DNA of 64,000 nt from Adiantum capillus-veneris (GCA_014529385.2 CM043953.1:94365842-94429841), one strand, 5' to 3'; numbered from the stretch's first letter, positions 12,062-22,901 are shown. Translations and numbers: made by a program. Notes: generated from the letters alone by a model not told the origin.

Positions 12062-14422
12062 TTGTGGGTAACCATGGGTGATCACGTTGAGCAACAGGGT
12101 ATGCATTTTGACCCAGCAACAATGCAAATGTTTCAAGCATTTGCAATGTTCATGCAACAACAACATGCTACTGAAAGAAGGGAGATTTCAGCAACGAAGG
12201 CCATACAAGCGGTCGTCAATAGAATGGATCAGTTCAATGGCAAAGATGTAACCAAGTACTTACGCGAGTATGTGAAGGAGATGGAGCTGCATCGCGTGTC
12301 AGAAGGTGAGATGATTCAAAGCTTTGAGCTAGTTGTTGCTCCAGAAATTAGGGAGCATGTTAGGGCAATTAAAGATGGGCATGGGAGAAATTGGGAAGAA
12401 CTCAAAGTAGCTTTAAAGGAGGAATATTTCATGGAGGACTCGGAGAGAGTGACCAAAAGGACATTCTTAGAATGGGTAGTCAAGCCAAAGCAAGGACTAT
12501 CAATAACAGAGCTACTTAGGGAATTTGAGCGGCGCTATGCACAACTCACTAGGACAGAAAGGGCCACACTAGATGCAGAGAAGACAGATCTTTTCTTACA
12601 AGCTGTAGGTAAAGAGTTTCAAGAAAATTTGGAGCTTCTTCTTGAAGATAAAGATGCTGAGCAAGGACTAAAGACCGACTGGAATGAGGTTGAAGGTGCT
12701 GTCTCACTGCTTGCCAAACGACAAAGAAGAAGGGACAAGATGGTAGTAAACACTACAAGTCCTTCCACCTCAACTTCTGACAAAATGGTAAAGCCTACTT
12801 TTATCGCTCCTAAGTTTGATGAGTCCATGCTAGATGAGCTTGTGAAGGGAATGCGTGACTTGAAGGCGAAGTTTGCAAAGCTTGAAGAAAAAGGCCAACC
12901 ATCAGGGCCACTTCCTAGGCAAAGACAACAGCCCAAAGAAGGGTTTGTTAATAGATGTATTTGGTGTGATAGTACAGACCATGTAAGAAGGGATTGTGAT
13001 GATTTTAGTGATGCTTTGTCAAAAGATGTTGTCTTTTTTAAGGATGGTAAAATCCACTTAAGAGAGACAGGTCTACCCTTGAGAACTAACTTTGGGAAGG
13101 GGGGAATGCAAACCTTAGTTGAAGATATGGCAACCAAGCATGCCACCTCTTCAGCTGAGGCAGCTACTTATGGAGTAAAAATTGAACATTTTTGTGATGA
13201 GGAGGTGAGTGACCATCACGGTCAAATTTGGCCAAATGTCATGCAATTAGCTAAAAAGGGAAAGCTTACAAAAGAGATTCTACATGAAGCAGGTGATTGC
13301 ATACGTCTAGAAACAGGATGGAATGATCCAGTGGACTCATTGTCAGTGCATGCCTACATTACAAAATGCCAACAAAATGAGGCAATTGTAGAAGAGAAGC
13401 GCAGACGTGAGAATGCTGATGAAGGACCATCAAAAAGAGCTTCTAGAAGTGGGGGAAGAAGCGACTCAATGCCTTCTCAAACACCCTCAACACAAGGAGC
13501 ATCTCCACCTGAAGTACTCATGGAGGAGTCTACAACAGGAAAGAAGAAAGAGCCAACGAAAGGTAAGACAAAAGGCCCAACTTATAAACTACAATCTGAT
13601 ATTGAGGTTGCTACAGATTTAAAGAAAGTCTTGGAGGAAAGGATCTTGAATAGAAAGATTGAGTTTACTCTGGGAGAAGTTCTTGGTATTGCAAAGCGTG
13701 AATTCCATGAGGAGATAATTGACATCATCAAGAGAAAGAGGCAAACCCTTGCTGAAGTTTCTCGTCCACAGGTTGAAGGGGAAACCTCAAAGACACAAGG
13801 GATGCAACTGCAAAATAAGGAGAATGATGGAGCTGTGGTAGGATGCTACCAATCTAGTGGGAGAATGAAGCAAGTGTATTTCTCAAATGATGATGAAGAA
13901 GTTGAAGATATTCCTAGGAGTTACTATTCACGAAGTCATTGGGCAAGGGCTACTACAGAAACTTTGGTCAAGGTAGGTGATCTTGAAGAGCCATTTGTTG
14001 CCTTGATTGACCATGGTTCAGAAATAAACATAATGTCAAAGAGTCTCTACAACAAGTGCAAATGGCCGATGGACACAGATCATGGCTGGATGGTAAAAGT
14101 GGCAAACAATTCATCCGGTGAATTGTATGCAGCATGTCCAGGTGTGAAGGTAACAATAGGTGATGTAAAGATTGACCAAAACTTCTTTGCACAGGATACA
14201 TCTTCATATCATCTCATCCTTGGACAACCCTACATTGTGGGAGTTCGAATGGAAACAAAGGTAATGGACGATGGTTCAGCATATGCTAGAATACGTAGCA
14301 AAGATGGTAAACGAGCTGTCCAATTTCTCACAGTCTGTATAAACCATGAAAGAAATCGTGACAACCTCAGAGAACATCCTCTACCAAAGGTAAGCAAAGA
14401 GTTTCATGATATAGAGAAATGA
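12062..14422 (+). CDS. Ty3/gypsy-like gag-protease, open for 786 codons
   Basis: A long open frame, probably beginning at MGDHVEQQGM (12074). Residues 1-230 look like a helical retrotransposon gag, with several matches to the usual pattern of tryptophan, leucine and basic residues. A CCHC knuckle (CIWCDSTDHVRRDC) lies near residue 300. Residues 430-620 are a charged, low-complexity linker. A retropepsin domain lies near 640-760 with ALIDHGSEIN as its first motif and HLILGQPY as its second. The catalytic motif reads Asp-His-Gly, where most retropepsins have Asp-Ser/Thr-Gly. The frame ends at TGA 14420-14422 and polymerase-side coding continues in another frame. No LTR or primer site could be found for it. 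It abuts the truncated copia at 12050. Gypsy class is inferred from the gag-protease layout. Confidence 0.75.
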   Translation: MWVTMGDHVEQQGMHFDPATMQMFQAFAMFMQQQHATERREISATKAIQAVVNRMDQFNGKDVTKYLREYVKEMELHRVSEGEMIQSFELVVAPEIREHVRAIKDGHGRNWEELKVALKEEYFMEDSERVTKRTFLEWVVKPKQGLSITELLREFERRYAQLTRTERATLDAEKTDLFLQAVGKEFQENLELLLEDKDAEQGLKTDWNEVEGAVSLLAKRQRRRDKMVVNTTSPSTSTSDKMVKPTFIAPKFDESMLDELVKGMRDLKAKFAKLEEKGQPSGPLPRQRQQPKEGFVNRCIWCDSTDHVRRDCDDFSDALSKDVVFFKDGKIHLRETGLPLRTNFGKGGMQTLVEDMATKHATSSAEAATYGVKIEHFCDEEVSDHHGQIWPNVMQLAKKGKLTKEILHEAGDCIRLETGWNDPVDSLSVHAYITKCQQNEAIVEEKRRRENADEGPSKRASRSGGRSDSMPSQTPSTQGASPPEVLMEESTTGKKKEPTKGKTKGPTYKLQSDIEVATDLKKVLEERILNRKIEFTLGEVLGIAKREFHEEIIDIIKRKRQTLAEVSRPQVEGETSKTQGMQLQNKENDGAVVGCYQSSGRMKQVYFSNDDEEVEDIPRSYYSRSHWARATTETLVKVGDLEEPFVALIDHGSEINIMSKSLYNKCKWPMDTDHGWMVKVANNSSGELYAACPGVKVTIGDVKIDQNFFAQDTSSYHLILGQPYIVGVRMETKVMDDGSAYARIRSKDGKRAVQFLTVCINHERNRDNLREHPLPKVSKEFHDIEK

Positions 14423-14429
14423 TGGGTTT

Positions 14430-15239
14430 TTGCCAAGTACCATTGTAAAGCGGGATTGCAGTGGTACAGAAAGAAAAAGGGTCTCACCTGATCCAAAAAT
14501 AGGTGAAACTTTCTCAATGAGCTCCTTGGTAACAAGGAATGGATCAGTATGTTTTACAAAACTTGAAGATTTGAAGAGATATGAGAGGAAATATGTGCAT
14601 AATGTACAAATAGGCATGAAAAAGAGTGGGTTGCTAAAGCCTACTGAAAATGTTTTGGGTTTGTGTGAACAAGTTTCTTTTGTAGATACTATGGGTGAGC
14701 TTGATGCTATAATGAGGTCTAGTTTGCATCTTGAAAATGAAGTTGTGGAAGTTTGCTCTATGGAAATGTATCAAGTAATAGAAGCCTTTAAAGAAAGCCA
14801 AACAGTTGGCCCAGAAGTCCATGTTGAAACTAAATACAAGAGTGTAGCAAAGAAGGTGAAACCAGTAGCTTCACCCTTACCACCCAACAACAGGGAAAAG
14901 ATTGAACAGGCTTCTTTACAACCAAGTTTGCGGAATCCTAAAAAGATCGGGCATACCTTCACAAAGGAGTCCTTTCAAGAGTTGCAGATTGGTTGCGAGG
15001 AGTTTCTAACACAAAAGGAGACAAAGTGCTTCAAAGAAATGCTTTCAAAGCATGGTAAGGCTTTTGCATTTGAGCCACATGAGATAGGATGTGTTGATCC
15101 TTATCACGACCAATCGTCCAAACTCTCTCAACAAGATGGGTCTTTATCAATTGCAAGTTTGGAAGATCCATTGTGGGAGGATATTCCTCTATCGTCGGGA
15201 TCTCCAAGCTTGTGTAAGCTGCGTTTGAATCTAGGGTAG
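14430..15239 (+). pseudogene. Gypsy protease-RT linker, truncated before RT
   Basis: This open stretch continues the element at 12062-14422 after a stop and a frame change. It has no good ATG start and is best read as part of the same polyprotein. Near its end a segment reading KHGKAFAFEPHEIGCVDP resembles the linker that precedes reverse transcriptase in some plant and fungal gypsy elements. After this (about 15100) the similarity is lost and no RT motif follows, so the polymerase appears deleted. Confidence 0.6.
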
Positions 15240-15680
15240 ACATGATTTCTGGGCTTAAGAGCTTTTGCTTGGTTCAAGTAGACTTAGTCCACTGTGTTCA
15301 AGTGCTTTGGTTAGGGAAAAGTCGAAACTATGTCCAAAACCGCAACCGTTTCGTCACAATTCTCGCAAATTATCGCTTTTAGACACCCCTGACTTCCGGA
15401 TGAATTTTGAGGTCTCAAACGATGTTTTTTTTTTCAAAGTTGAACTAAATGGTTCAAGTTTTTCTCTAAGACCTGTAGAGCCGCTCTGAGGCTACGTTTT
15501 GATATAAAAACTTTTCCGATCCGATACCGTTTGTGAAAGTTATGGCCAAAACAGTGAAATGCAGTTTAGACTGGTCAAAATGAGTCCAAATTCAAATTTA
15601 AAAGAATATTTGGGATCTCTGTGACACTGTGAATACTCTTGTATGGTCAAAAGTACACTTGGACCCTAAAACTGGCCTAG
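15240..15680. other. Unassigned DNA before the palindrome array
   Basis: No coding potential is recognised. It may be the outer part of the leader that carries the palindromes, since the style of short phrases (for example GTCAAAATGAGTCCAAATT) resembles the array units. Confidence 0.4.
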
Positions 15681-16354
15681 AGACATCCTACGCGTAGGAT
15701 GTCTATATGCTCAGAGTTTAACAAAATTTGGTCCAGAGACTCCCCTTAAGTCCAGCAACACAATGGTATGCTCAGATCTGAGTTTGGATGTCAAAAGTGG
15801 CCTTGAGACATCCTACGCGTAGGATGTCTTTTGGCTCAGAATGACTTGAAATTTTCACCCCAGCTTCTCCTTGATGTGCTGATCACAGTGGTGTGCTCAT
15901 AGGTTGGTTTGGAGTCCTAAATCAAGCTTGAGACATCCTATGCGTAGGATGTCTAACTGCTCAGATTTTGTCCAAACTTGCACTGTACCTTCCCCTTGAT
16001 TTTCTAAACTCACAGCTATTTTTACTTTTTGATTCTGACACCTATAGGTTGGTCAAACGATCAAGAATCTGTTCCAAAAGCCTGATGTCTGTTCTGATGA
16101 ATTCCTAAGTCAAATCAACTCCAAATTGGACCAAATTTGACTAGGAGGCTTGCCTAAGTCTATACAACAGCATGGTGTAGTCACAATAGAATTTTGGTCT
16201 CAAAATCATGCAATAGACATCCTACACGTAGGATGTCTTTTTGCTCAGAATGAACCCAAATTTGAACCATAGACTCTCCTTAAGGTGCTGATCACTGCGG
16301 TATGCTCAGAATTTAATTTAGAGTCCAAAATCACACAGAAGACATCCTACGCGT
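15681..16354 (-). repeat. Palindrome tandem array A, first part
   Basis: Units of about 125 bp each contain a 24-bp palindrome (AGACATCCTACG plus its reverse complement). Copies lie at 15681-15704 and 15806-15829 (both perfect), 15931-15954 (one change) and 16215-16238 (one change). A left half lies at 16340-16354, where a gypsy element has inserted. Start-to-start spacings are 125, 125, 284 and 125. Flanking phrases such as TGCTCAGA and TCCCCTTGA recur in each unit. The array is a reverse-complement relative of 56612-57466, which sits in the leader of a plus-strand gypsy element, so minus strand is given. Confidence 0.9.
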
Positions 16355-17490
16355 TGTGAGCGGGATGAAAACACACACAGCGCCTCTATAACGACCCGAC
16401 ACACACTCTTGGGAAGATACACACACACACTAGGGGGCACAACTCGGCTTACACAACACACCTGGCCGAGACAGGAAACACACCTATGGAGTGAGAGGAG
16501 AGAGATTATCCACTTGCCCACTCCACACAGAGACACACACACACACCCAAAAAAACTCAGCTCAAAAGAGGAGAATTTCTGATGTTTAGATACAATTGAG
16601 CTTGGGCCAACACCAATGGGGCAAATAGCTCACACAATATGGGTAAAAGATACCAGATACAATCACAAACTAGAGCAGAAACTTCGCTCATAGGAGAAAC
16701 TTACACAGAAAAACAGCAGGAAAAGAGTGAGGAATTTGGCAAAATGGATAGCGCCATCGCGTCCGGAACGGCCCAAAACCTTAGTCTACAATGTCAAAGT
16801 GCTCAAATCCGACCTCGGATGAGTAGTTTACGGCCAAAATAGGCTCCAAAAACCCAAAAAACACACCTGCGGCTGTTCTTCCTCTCTTCTCCACGTTTTT
16901 TCTGGTCTTCTCTCTCTTTTTTCAGTTCCCACACTTAGCATTATTACTTGGGCACCCTTTGCCTTTTAGATGACCTCAAACGGACCCCGAACAGGTCAAA
17001 AACTGACCTCGCAGTGCATAGTTGTCACCCTGTTACATCCATACGTCACCTGGCACTCGACTTTTTTCAATAATGCATCCCGACACCACATGAAGTGGCC
17101 CCAAAAGTGGTCCTAATGATGACCTTTCTGCATAACTCTCACAAGAAAACACCCACGTTGTGTCCGTCCTCATCCGCGTGCAAATATTGACCTCGTTCGT
17201 CCTCCTGACACCACTAGATGCCATCTGACGCACCTGCTGACCTCATGTCGTCGGCCCGCGGATAGCTTCCTCAAGAAGTTTTAAGCACTACGAACTCCTC
17301 ATTATTGTAGAAAAAATACACTGGTACTGATAATAGTGAAAATCGATGCACTATGTACATGCTGCCCTACCTGTACACATGTGGGCCCCACGTAACCACC
17401 TGGCTACGGAAAATGGGCAATCCTTTATTTGATGCACCATGCATGTATATGTACATATGCGCAATCCCTTGCTCCAAAAAACTCCTGACA
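16355..17490 (-). repeat. 3' LTR of the dual-RNase-H gypsy element
   Basis: A 1,136-bp LTR with TGTGAGCGGG...CTCCTGACA ends on the plus strand. It pairs with 23918-25056 and 62490-63626. On the minus strand the purine-rich CTAGGGGATGGGCAAATTA (17491-17509) precedes it as the probable polypurine tract. Confidence 0.96.
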
Positions 17491-17518
17491 TAATTTGCCC
17501 ATCCCCTAGCCTGCTAGA

Positions 17519-20515
17519 TCATTCATGATCAACAGCAGCAAAGAGAGATATGAGACTCGCCGCATCACAGGTCTCCTCATCCCTCACCAACACTGCTTGA
17601 TCCACAGACAGCTCATCTTGCTCCACCATCATCAATCTAGCATGATACAGTTTAAGACGCAACACATTTACCCTTGACTTATGTAGAACACCATCCAGGT
17701 TAGCCAGCTGATATGTGCCATTTGGAAAACACTCTACTACCTTGAAAGGGCCTTCCCACTTAATTTGAAACTTCTTTTGGAAGGTGTTTTCCAGCTTACT
17801 GTTGTAGCGCAAAACCAAATCATGTTTCTTGATACCCTTACTTTTGACCTTTTCATTTATCTTTGTCAAAGCCTTATCCTGCATCTGCCCATAATGCTCC
17901 AATGCGCTCATCCTATCCAACTGGACCTCTTGTAACTGCAAGAGCCTCTCGTTGAATGCATCACTAGGCGACCCAAGCAACTTCTCTAACATCTTGACCG
18001 TAGGCAACTCTACCTCCACAGGCAATAGTGCTTCCTTTCCATACACCAAATGAAATGGAGTAAACCCTGTACATGTCTTCACCGAAGTACGGTAAGCCCA
18101 TAATGCACTAGGCAATTCCAAATCCCAATTCTTTCCTTGGTGCTCTGTCACTTTCGAAAGAATCTGTACCAACTCACCATTGAATCTTTCATTTAAGCCA
18201 TTACACTGTGGGTAATAAGGAGTGGTATGTTGGTGCTTAATCTTCATCTTTGTGCATAAGAAGTCTAGCAGTTTAGCTCTAAATCCTGGCCCCTTATCTG
18301 AAAGTAGCTCTAATGGCACCCCAAACTTGCAACATATTTCATCATACACAAATTTTGCCACATCCTTTGCAGTGATCTGTTTTACTGCTATAGCCTCTGC
18401 CCATCTAGAAAGATAGTCCACTGCCGTCAAAATATAGCTTTTGCCCCTGCTTGTGATAGGTAACGGGCCTATTGCATCAATCCCCCACTTTTCAAACACA
18501 TCAAACGCCATAATGGTTTTTCGTAGCTCTGGCTTCAACACTCTCTTCCCAAATGCTTGACACCTATTGCAAGACCTACACCAATGGTGAACATCCTTGT
18601 GCAAACTAGGCCATACATACCTCTCTTGCAAAATCTTATGCAAGGTGATCTTTAGAGCAAAATGGCCACCACATGCGCCTTCATGATTCTCTTCCAACAC
18701 TCTGTAAAGCTCCTCCCGCCAAGGTACACGTCTCAACACGAGATCAGCCCCTTTCATGTATAAGACATCACCAATCAATTTGTACCTGTATGCTCTACGC
18801 ACAAAGCCATACTCCTTAGACTTCTGAATCTCCTTTGGAATGATTCCTGTTAGCAAAAACTCCTCTTCTTGAGCCAAACTTTCCCGGCCATGATAAAGAG
18901 GTAAATTGGTCCTCAACACGAATAGCTCCCCAATCATGCCTTGAGCTGCTTCATGTGCGTCTCCATTTAGAGCACGTTCAATGTGTCTGATGCTCCATGC
19001 TTCAGAATTTTTTAACACGCCTTTAATTCTAAAGCACATTTCCTTCAATGAGGTGCTCTTGCTCTTCCACACACCCAACACTTGCTTCACCACTAACAAG
19101 GCATCACCTTTTATGTTCAACCTTCGAACCCCATGCTTCAAACAAATGTGTAATCCGGCTTCCAATGTAGCATATTCAGCCTCATTGTTACTATGCGCAT
19201 CCAATTTGAACCCTCTCTTGCATACTAGCTTCCCCTCTGGATCATAAAGTGCTATACCCCCTGAAGCTGCATCGTGGCTCTTTCTGTATGAACCATCAAA
19301 GAACAACACATGTGCATTGCTGATCTGTGGAACTTCTTCAACTACCTTTCTCACCACCTCTTCCTTAACAATAAGGGGATTCTCCTTGTAGGTCAACAAA
19401 TCAGCTAGGGTAGCCCTTGTACTAGCTTCCAGTAGAAAAGAGAACTCAAACTCTTGCAGCTCAATTACCCATTTCTTCACCACATTTGACATGTTAATAC
19501 CATTAATTAACTGTGGCAAAAAGGCATAACTCGTCAAGAAAACAAAAGGCTGTGGTAGCAAGTAATGACGAAATCGTCGACAAGCAAATATTACACTGGC
19601 CATCACTAGCTCTACTTCCGATAACTTTCTCTCCGCTACCAACTTCACTCGGCTTGCACAATACACTGGCCTCATATAATGGCTGCCCTTCCCCTTTTGC
19701 AATAGCATGGCTCCAATGGCATCATCCCCTACTGATGGATTTACATAAAAAACTTCCTCCCAATCAGGAGCCTGCATGGCTGACAACCCCCCTAACACCT
19801 CTTTCACCTCTTGAAACACTTCTTCACACTTGTCATCCCATTGCAATGGATCATGATTTGCCACTTGCTGTAATGGATAAAGAAGCTGCGAAGACAATGG
19901 AATAAACCGTGCCATGTACTTCACTTTGTGTATAAAGGTTGCCAATTGCTTCGTACTCATAGGTGATGGAAGAAGAATAATAGACTTCACCTTATCTGGA
20001 TCAGCCTCAATGCCATTTTCTGACACCATATGGCCCAATAACTTCACCCTTGGCTGTGCTAGATGAAATTTCTTTGGATTTAGTTGTCCTCCACATTCAT
20101 CATATCGAGCCAATACCATCTGCAGTTTCTCATGGTGATCAGCCCTACTGCTATAGACACAGAAGTCATCCATAAAAGCTTTAACACAACTACCAATGAA
20201 TGGTTCCAACACCCAATTTGCTCTCTCTTGATAGAAGGAAGGTCCATTTGACAACCCAAATGGCAATACTGTGTAGCAATAGCAGCCCCATGGCGTAATA
20301 ACAGTTGTCTTTGTGCGGTCTTTAAGAGAAATCTTCAATTGAAAATAGCCTGAAAAACCATCACACACATTGTACCTCTCATAACCTGCCACTGAATCCA
20401 AGATCTGATCGATGAATGGAAGAGGATATGGGTTCTTCTTAGTGGCTGCCTTTAAGGGTTTAAAATCCACACAAATTCTCCACTTCCCATCCTTCTTTGG
20501 ACTGGACTCACCCAT
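17519..20515 (-). CDS. Gypsy polymerase: RT, two RNase H domains, integrase
   Basis: Residues 10-220 are reverse transcriptase, with FMDD at 114-117. Residues 250-345 match the usual gypsy RNase H but have lost catalytic acids (Asn-259 in the first Asp position, Thr-Ser-Tyr at 328-330 where TDH is usual). Residues 400-530 form a second RNase H of the archaeal/plant type with Asp-407, Glu-447, Asp-471 and Asp-519 in place. Residues 610-655 are the integrase HHCC finger (ending CRSCNRC). The D-D-E core uses Asp-680, Asp-740 and Glu-776. A GPF segment follows near 895. No chromodomain is visible. The ATG at 20515 is internal to RT and not a true start: the frame changes near 20510 relative to the upstream segment at 20452-20979, so this is the main part of a polyprotein broken by an indel. 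Confidence 0.93.
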   Translation of the reverse strand: MGESSPKKDGKWRICVDFKPLKAATKKNPYPLPFIDQILDSVAGYERYNVCDGFSGYFQLKISLKDRTKTTVITPWGCYCYTVLPFGLSNGPSFYQERANWVLEPFIGSCVKAFMDDFCVYSSRADHHEKLQMVLARYDECGGQLNPKKFHLAQPRVKLLGHMVSENGIEADPDKVKSIILLPSPMSTKQLATFIHKVKYMARFIPLSSQLLYPLQQVANHDPLQWDDKCEEVFQEVKEVLGGLSAMQAPDWEEVFYVNPSVGDDAIGAMLLQKGKGSHYMRPVYCASRVKLVAERKLSEVELVMASVIFACRRFRHYLLPQPFVFLTSYAFLPQLINGINMSNVVKKWVIELQEFEFSFLLEASTRATLADLLTYKENPLIVKEEVVRKVVEEVPQISNAHVLFFDGSYRKSHDAASGGIALYDPEGKLVCKRGFKLDAHSNNEAEYATLEAGLHICLKHGVRRLNIKGDALLVVKQVLGVWKSKSTSLKEMCFRIKGVLKNSEAWSIRHIERALNGDAHEAAQGMIGELFVLRTNLPLYHGRESLAQEEEFLLTGIIPKEIQKSKEYGFVRRAYRYKLIGDVLYMKGADLVLRRVPWREELYRVLEENHEGACGGHFALKITLHKILQERYVWPSLHKDVHHWCRSCNRCQAFGKRVLKPELRKTIMAFDVFEKWGIDAIGPLPITSRGKSYILTAVDYLSRWAEAIAVKQITAKDVAKFVYDEICCKFGVPLELLSDKGPGFRAKLLDFLCTKMKIKHQHTTPYYPQCNGLNERFNGELVQILSKVTEHQGKNWDLELPSALWAYRTSVKTCTGFTPFHLVYGKEALLPVEVELPTVKMLEKLLGSPSDAFNERLLQLQEVQLDRMSALEHYGQMQDKALTKINEKVKSKGIKKHDLVLRYNSKLENTFQKKFQIKWEGPFKVVECFPNGTYQLANLDGVLHKSRVNVLRLKLYHARLMMVEQDELSVDQAVLVRDEETCDAASLISLFAAVDHE

Positions 20516-20979
20516 TCTGTGGTCTCCACTGGAACTATGAACCCTGCCTTCAATAACTTGTCCACCTCTACCCGCAAGGCTTCCATTTGCTCTTGACCCA
20601 TCCTTCTTAGCCTTTGCCGCACTGGCTTAGCACCTTCTTTTAGCTCTATATGCATCTCTTCACCCTTGAACCCTCTGATCTCTTCATATGAAGTAATGAA
20701 CAAATCAGGAAAACTAGCCAGCATATGCAAATATATATCCTTCTCCATAGCTGAGAGGTCTCCACTAATCATTTGCGTCATTAATTCCTGCTTCTTTGAC
20801 AACTCAAACTTGGTTTGCATCAGCCCTTCAATCACTTCATAAGGCCCTTCACTTTCATCTTCAACCTCATTCGCAAATGCAACTAAACCAAACTCCTGGA
20901 TTTCTTTGTCCATCAAAAGAAATGCAACATCAGCATCCTCATCACTGCTGGTAGTGCTATCACTGTCCTCATCTGTCAC
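20452..20979 (-). pseudogene. Protease-RT linker and RT start, frame-shifted
   Basis: This segment joins the gag-protease frame to the RT frame. It starts in an acidic serine-rich stretch (upstream in the same frame the DNA reads EEELYEDEDESSDED) and reaches the N-terminal RT motif TTEWVSPV, where a small indel near 20510 throws it out of frame with PKKDGKWRICVDF. Another single-base loss near 21035 separates it from gag-protease. Neither site looks like a programmed slippery sequence. Confidence 0.8.
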
Positions 20980-22901
20980 CGTGGAAGAGTCTTCATCACT
21001 AGACTCATCCTCATCTTCATAAAGCTCCTCTTCGTTTCCATATTATAAAGTTTCTTGGTACCTGTCTTTCCATAGAGGCTAATCGTACCATGTCGCCAAT
21101 CTTGAACAGCTCCCACTGCATGTAACCATGGTCTGCCCAGTATAATAGGATATGCTCCCAACCCTGCTAGCATCACATGAAAATCAACCACTGCCTTTGT
21201 ATCATATGCCTCCACTTCTAAGCTCTTTACAACACCCAAGAATTTTACTTTTTGATGGTTTGCCAATCTGATCCGAAAACCTGACACCCCAGCCACTGTG
21301 AGACCCATCTTCTCAACGCATGAGTGTGTTATGACGCATATTTGGGCTCCGCCATCCACATAACCTTGTCCCAAATTTTTCCTTTTATGCCACACATCTA
21401 CTATTGGACAAATGTCTGGTAGCTCATCCATTGCCAACACCTTTACTGAACCTCTCTCTGGCTCTTTCTCCATTGGGTTAACCATCCTCTTCCACTGTCG
21501 CTTTAGCTTAGGCACCATCTCTATAAGTTGCCCAAAAGTAACATCTGCCTTCCTGCTCGTCAGATCCTCCCTCAAGTCATAGCTTAATTGCCCATCCCCT
21601 AGTGGAAAATCTGAAACATGAAACTTTCGACGAGCTCTCCTTTTCCTCTTGGCCTTGACATCCTCGCCTTCATGGCTCTTTCCTTTCTTCTTACTAGGAC
21701 CTGGGGCACTTCTTCCTTCCTTATCCTCTGTGGTCCTCTTCCCAATAGGCATCACTAATGTATCTTCTAGCTTTGATGCCTTCTCCAAGGTGACTACACT
21801 TAGCACTTTTGTCTTTCCCTTTTCCTCCTGGGTCAGTCCACTGGTTCCTTCGTCTCCCTTAATTTCGATGCCATAATCATTTGACCTAGTTAACACCTGT
21901 CTTGGCAATGGATACATGTCTCCCCCCATTCTTGGTGGCTTATCACATTGCGGGCTGATGTGACCCAACTCTCCACAATTATAACATGTGGACGTCTGCC
22001 TCCAAAATCTACCATTGCTTTGTCCAACACCATTTCTAGGCCTTTCTTCACCTCCTTGCTGATTTGCAAACCTCTCTCGACCTCGATTATTTCCCACTTG
22101 ACCTAGCATGTTTAGGCTGAGATTCTTCATCAAATCTACCATTTGCCTCATGTCTTGCCTTAGCCCATCATCTTGCACTGCTGTAGTGACCACTGCTGGC
22201 ATAACCTGAGTAGTAACTACTGGTTCATGATGAACCCCTGACATGCGCCCTTGTAAAGACTCTATAGGCTGAAATTCAGACCTCATTGGCAAAGACTCCA
22301 CCCCTAACTGGCTCATTTTCCTCAGCTTCCACTCTTTGTTCCTTGCTACCTCTAGTGCATCCTCATATGTCCTAGGCTTCTTTAGCTCCACCCTCCAACG
22401 TATATTCTCCCAAAGACCAGCCAAGAACCTGTCCTTCTTCATCATGTCAGGCAGGGGTACCTGTAGTGCTAAAGCCTTGCACATTCGCTCCCATGCCAAT
22501 GAAAACTTACGTATGTACGCATCTACTGGCTCACCTTCCTTTTGCACCAAAGCCTGTACTTCTTGCCACACTTTGTCAGGATCTTCTATCTTCACAAACT
22601 CCACTTCCAACCCATGTCGTAGATTGTCACAACTCAACCTTACAGGTGGATCAACCACACGCAACTCCTCTTCAAATGCTATAGACCAAACTCGTGCATC
22701 ACTCTTCAAACAAATTTGGAGAAGGCGTAACATCTGCGCAGGGTCATGAATCTGGTTGCTAATGCAGGCAACCTCCATCTTTTCCAAAAATTCTTCCACA
22801 TCTTCATCACTTCTTCCATGAAACTCCGGATAAGAGAAAGCCATGGCTACCCAAGTTACAATGCTTTGAGAACCCCTTTGAACACACGTGCAAGAACCCA
22901 A
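20976..22901 (-). CDS. Gypsy gag-protease of the dual-RNase-H element
   Basis: The likely start is MAFSYPEFHGRS (near 22844). Residues 20-200 are a retrotransposon gag (capsid-like) domain, with QALVQKEGEPVDAYIRKF-type motifs. A CCHC knuckle (CYNCGELGHISPQC) lies near residue 310. A lysine-rich segment follows near 390-430. The retropepsin domain is near 520-610 with YVDGGAQICV as the catalytic motif (Asp-Gly-Gly) and PIILGRPWL as the second motif. The last 20 or so residues are out of frame with the element's own acidic linker, so the natural C-terminus is lost. Confidence 0.92.
   Translation of the reverse strand: MGSCTCVQRGSQSIVTWVAMAFSYPEFHGRSDEDVEEFLEKMEVACISNQIHDPAQMLRLLQICLKSDARVWSIAFEEELRVVDPPVRLSCDNLRHGLEVEFVKIEDPDKVWQEVQALVQKEGEPVDAYIRKFSLAWERMCKALALQVPLPDMMKKDRFLAGLWENIRWRVELKKPRTYEDALEVARNKEWKLRKMSQLGVESLPMRSEFQPIESLQGRMSGVHHEPVVTTQVMPAVVTTAVQDDGLRQDMRQMVDLMKNLSLNMLGQVGNNRGRERFANQQGGEERPRNGVGQSNGRFWRQTSTCYNCGELGHISPQCDKPPRMGGDMYPLPRQVLTRSNDYGIEIKGDEGTSGLTQEEKGKTKVLSVVTLEKASKLEDTLVMPIGKRTTEDKEGRSAPGPSKKKGKSHEGEDVKAKRKRRARRKFHVSDFPLGDGQLSYDLREDLTSRKADVTFGQLIEMVPKLKRQWKRMVNPMEKEPERGSVKVLAMDELPDICPIVDVWHKRKNLGQGYVDGGAQICVITHSCVEKMGLTVAGVSGFRIRLANHQKVKFLGVVKSLEVEAYDTKAVVDFHVMLAGLGAYPIILGRPWLHAVGAVQDWRHGTISLYGKTGTKKLYNMETKRSFMKMRMSLVMKTLPR

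Noticed and set aside
20970-21040. Programmed frameshift between gag-protease and pol
   Set aside because: No slippery heptamer is evident, and a second shift within RT shows ordinary indel decay.
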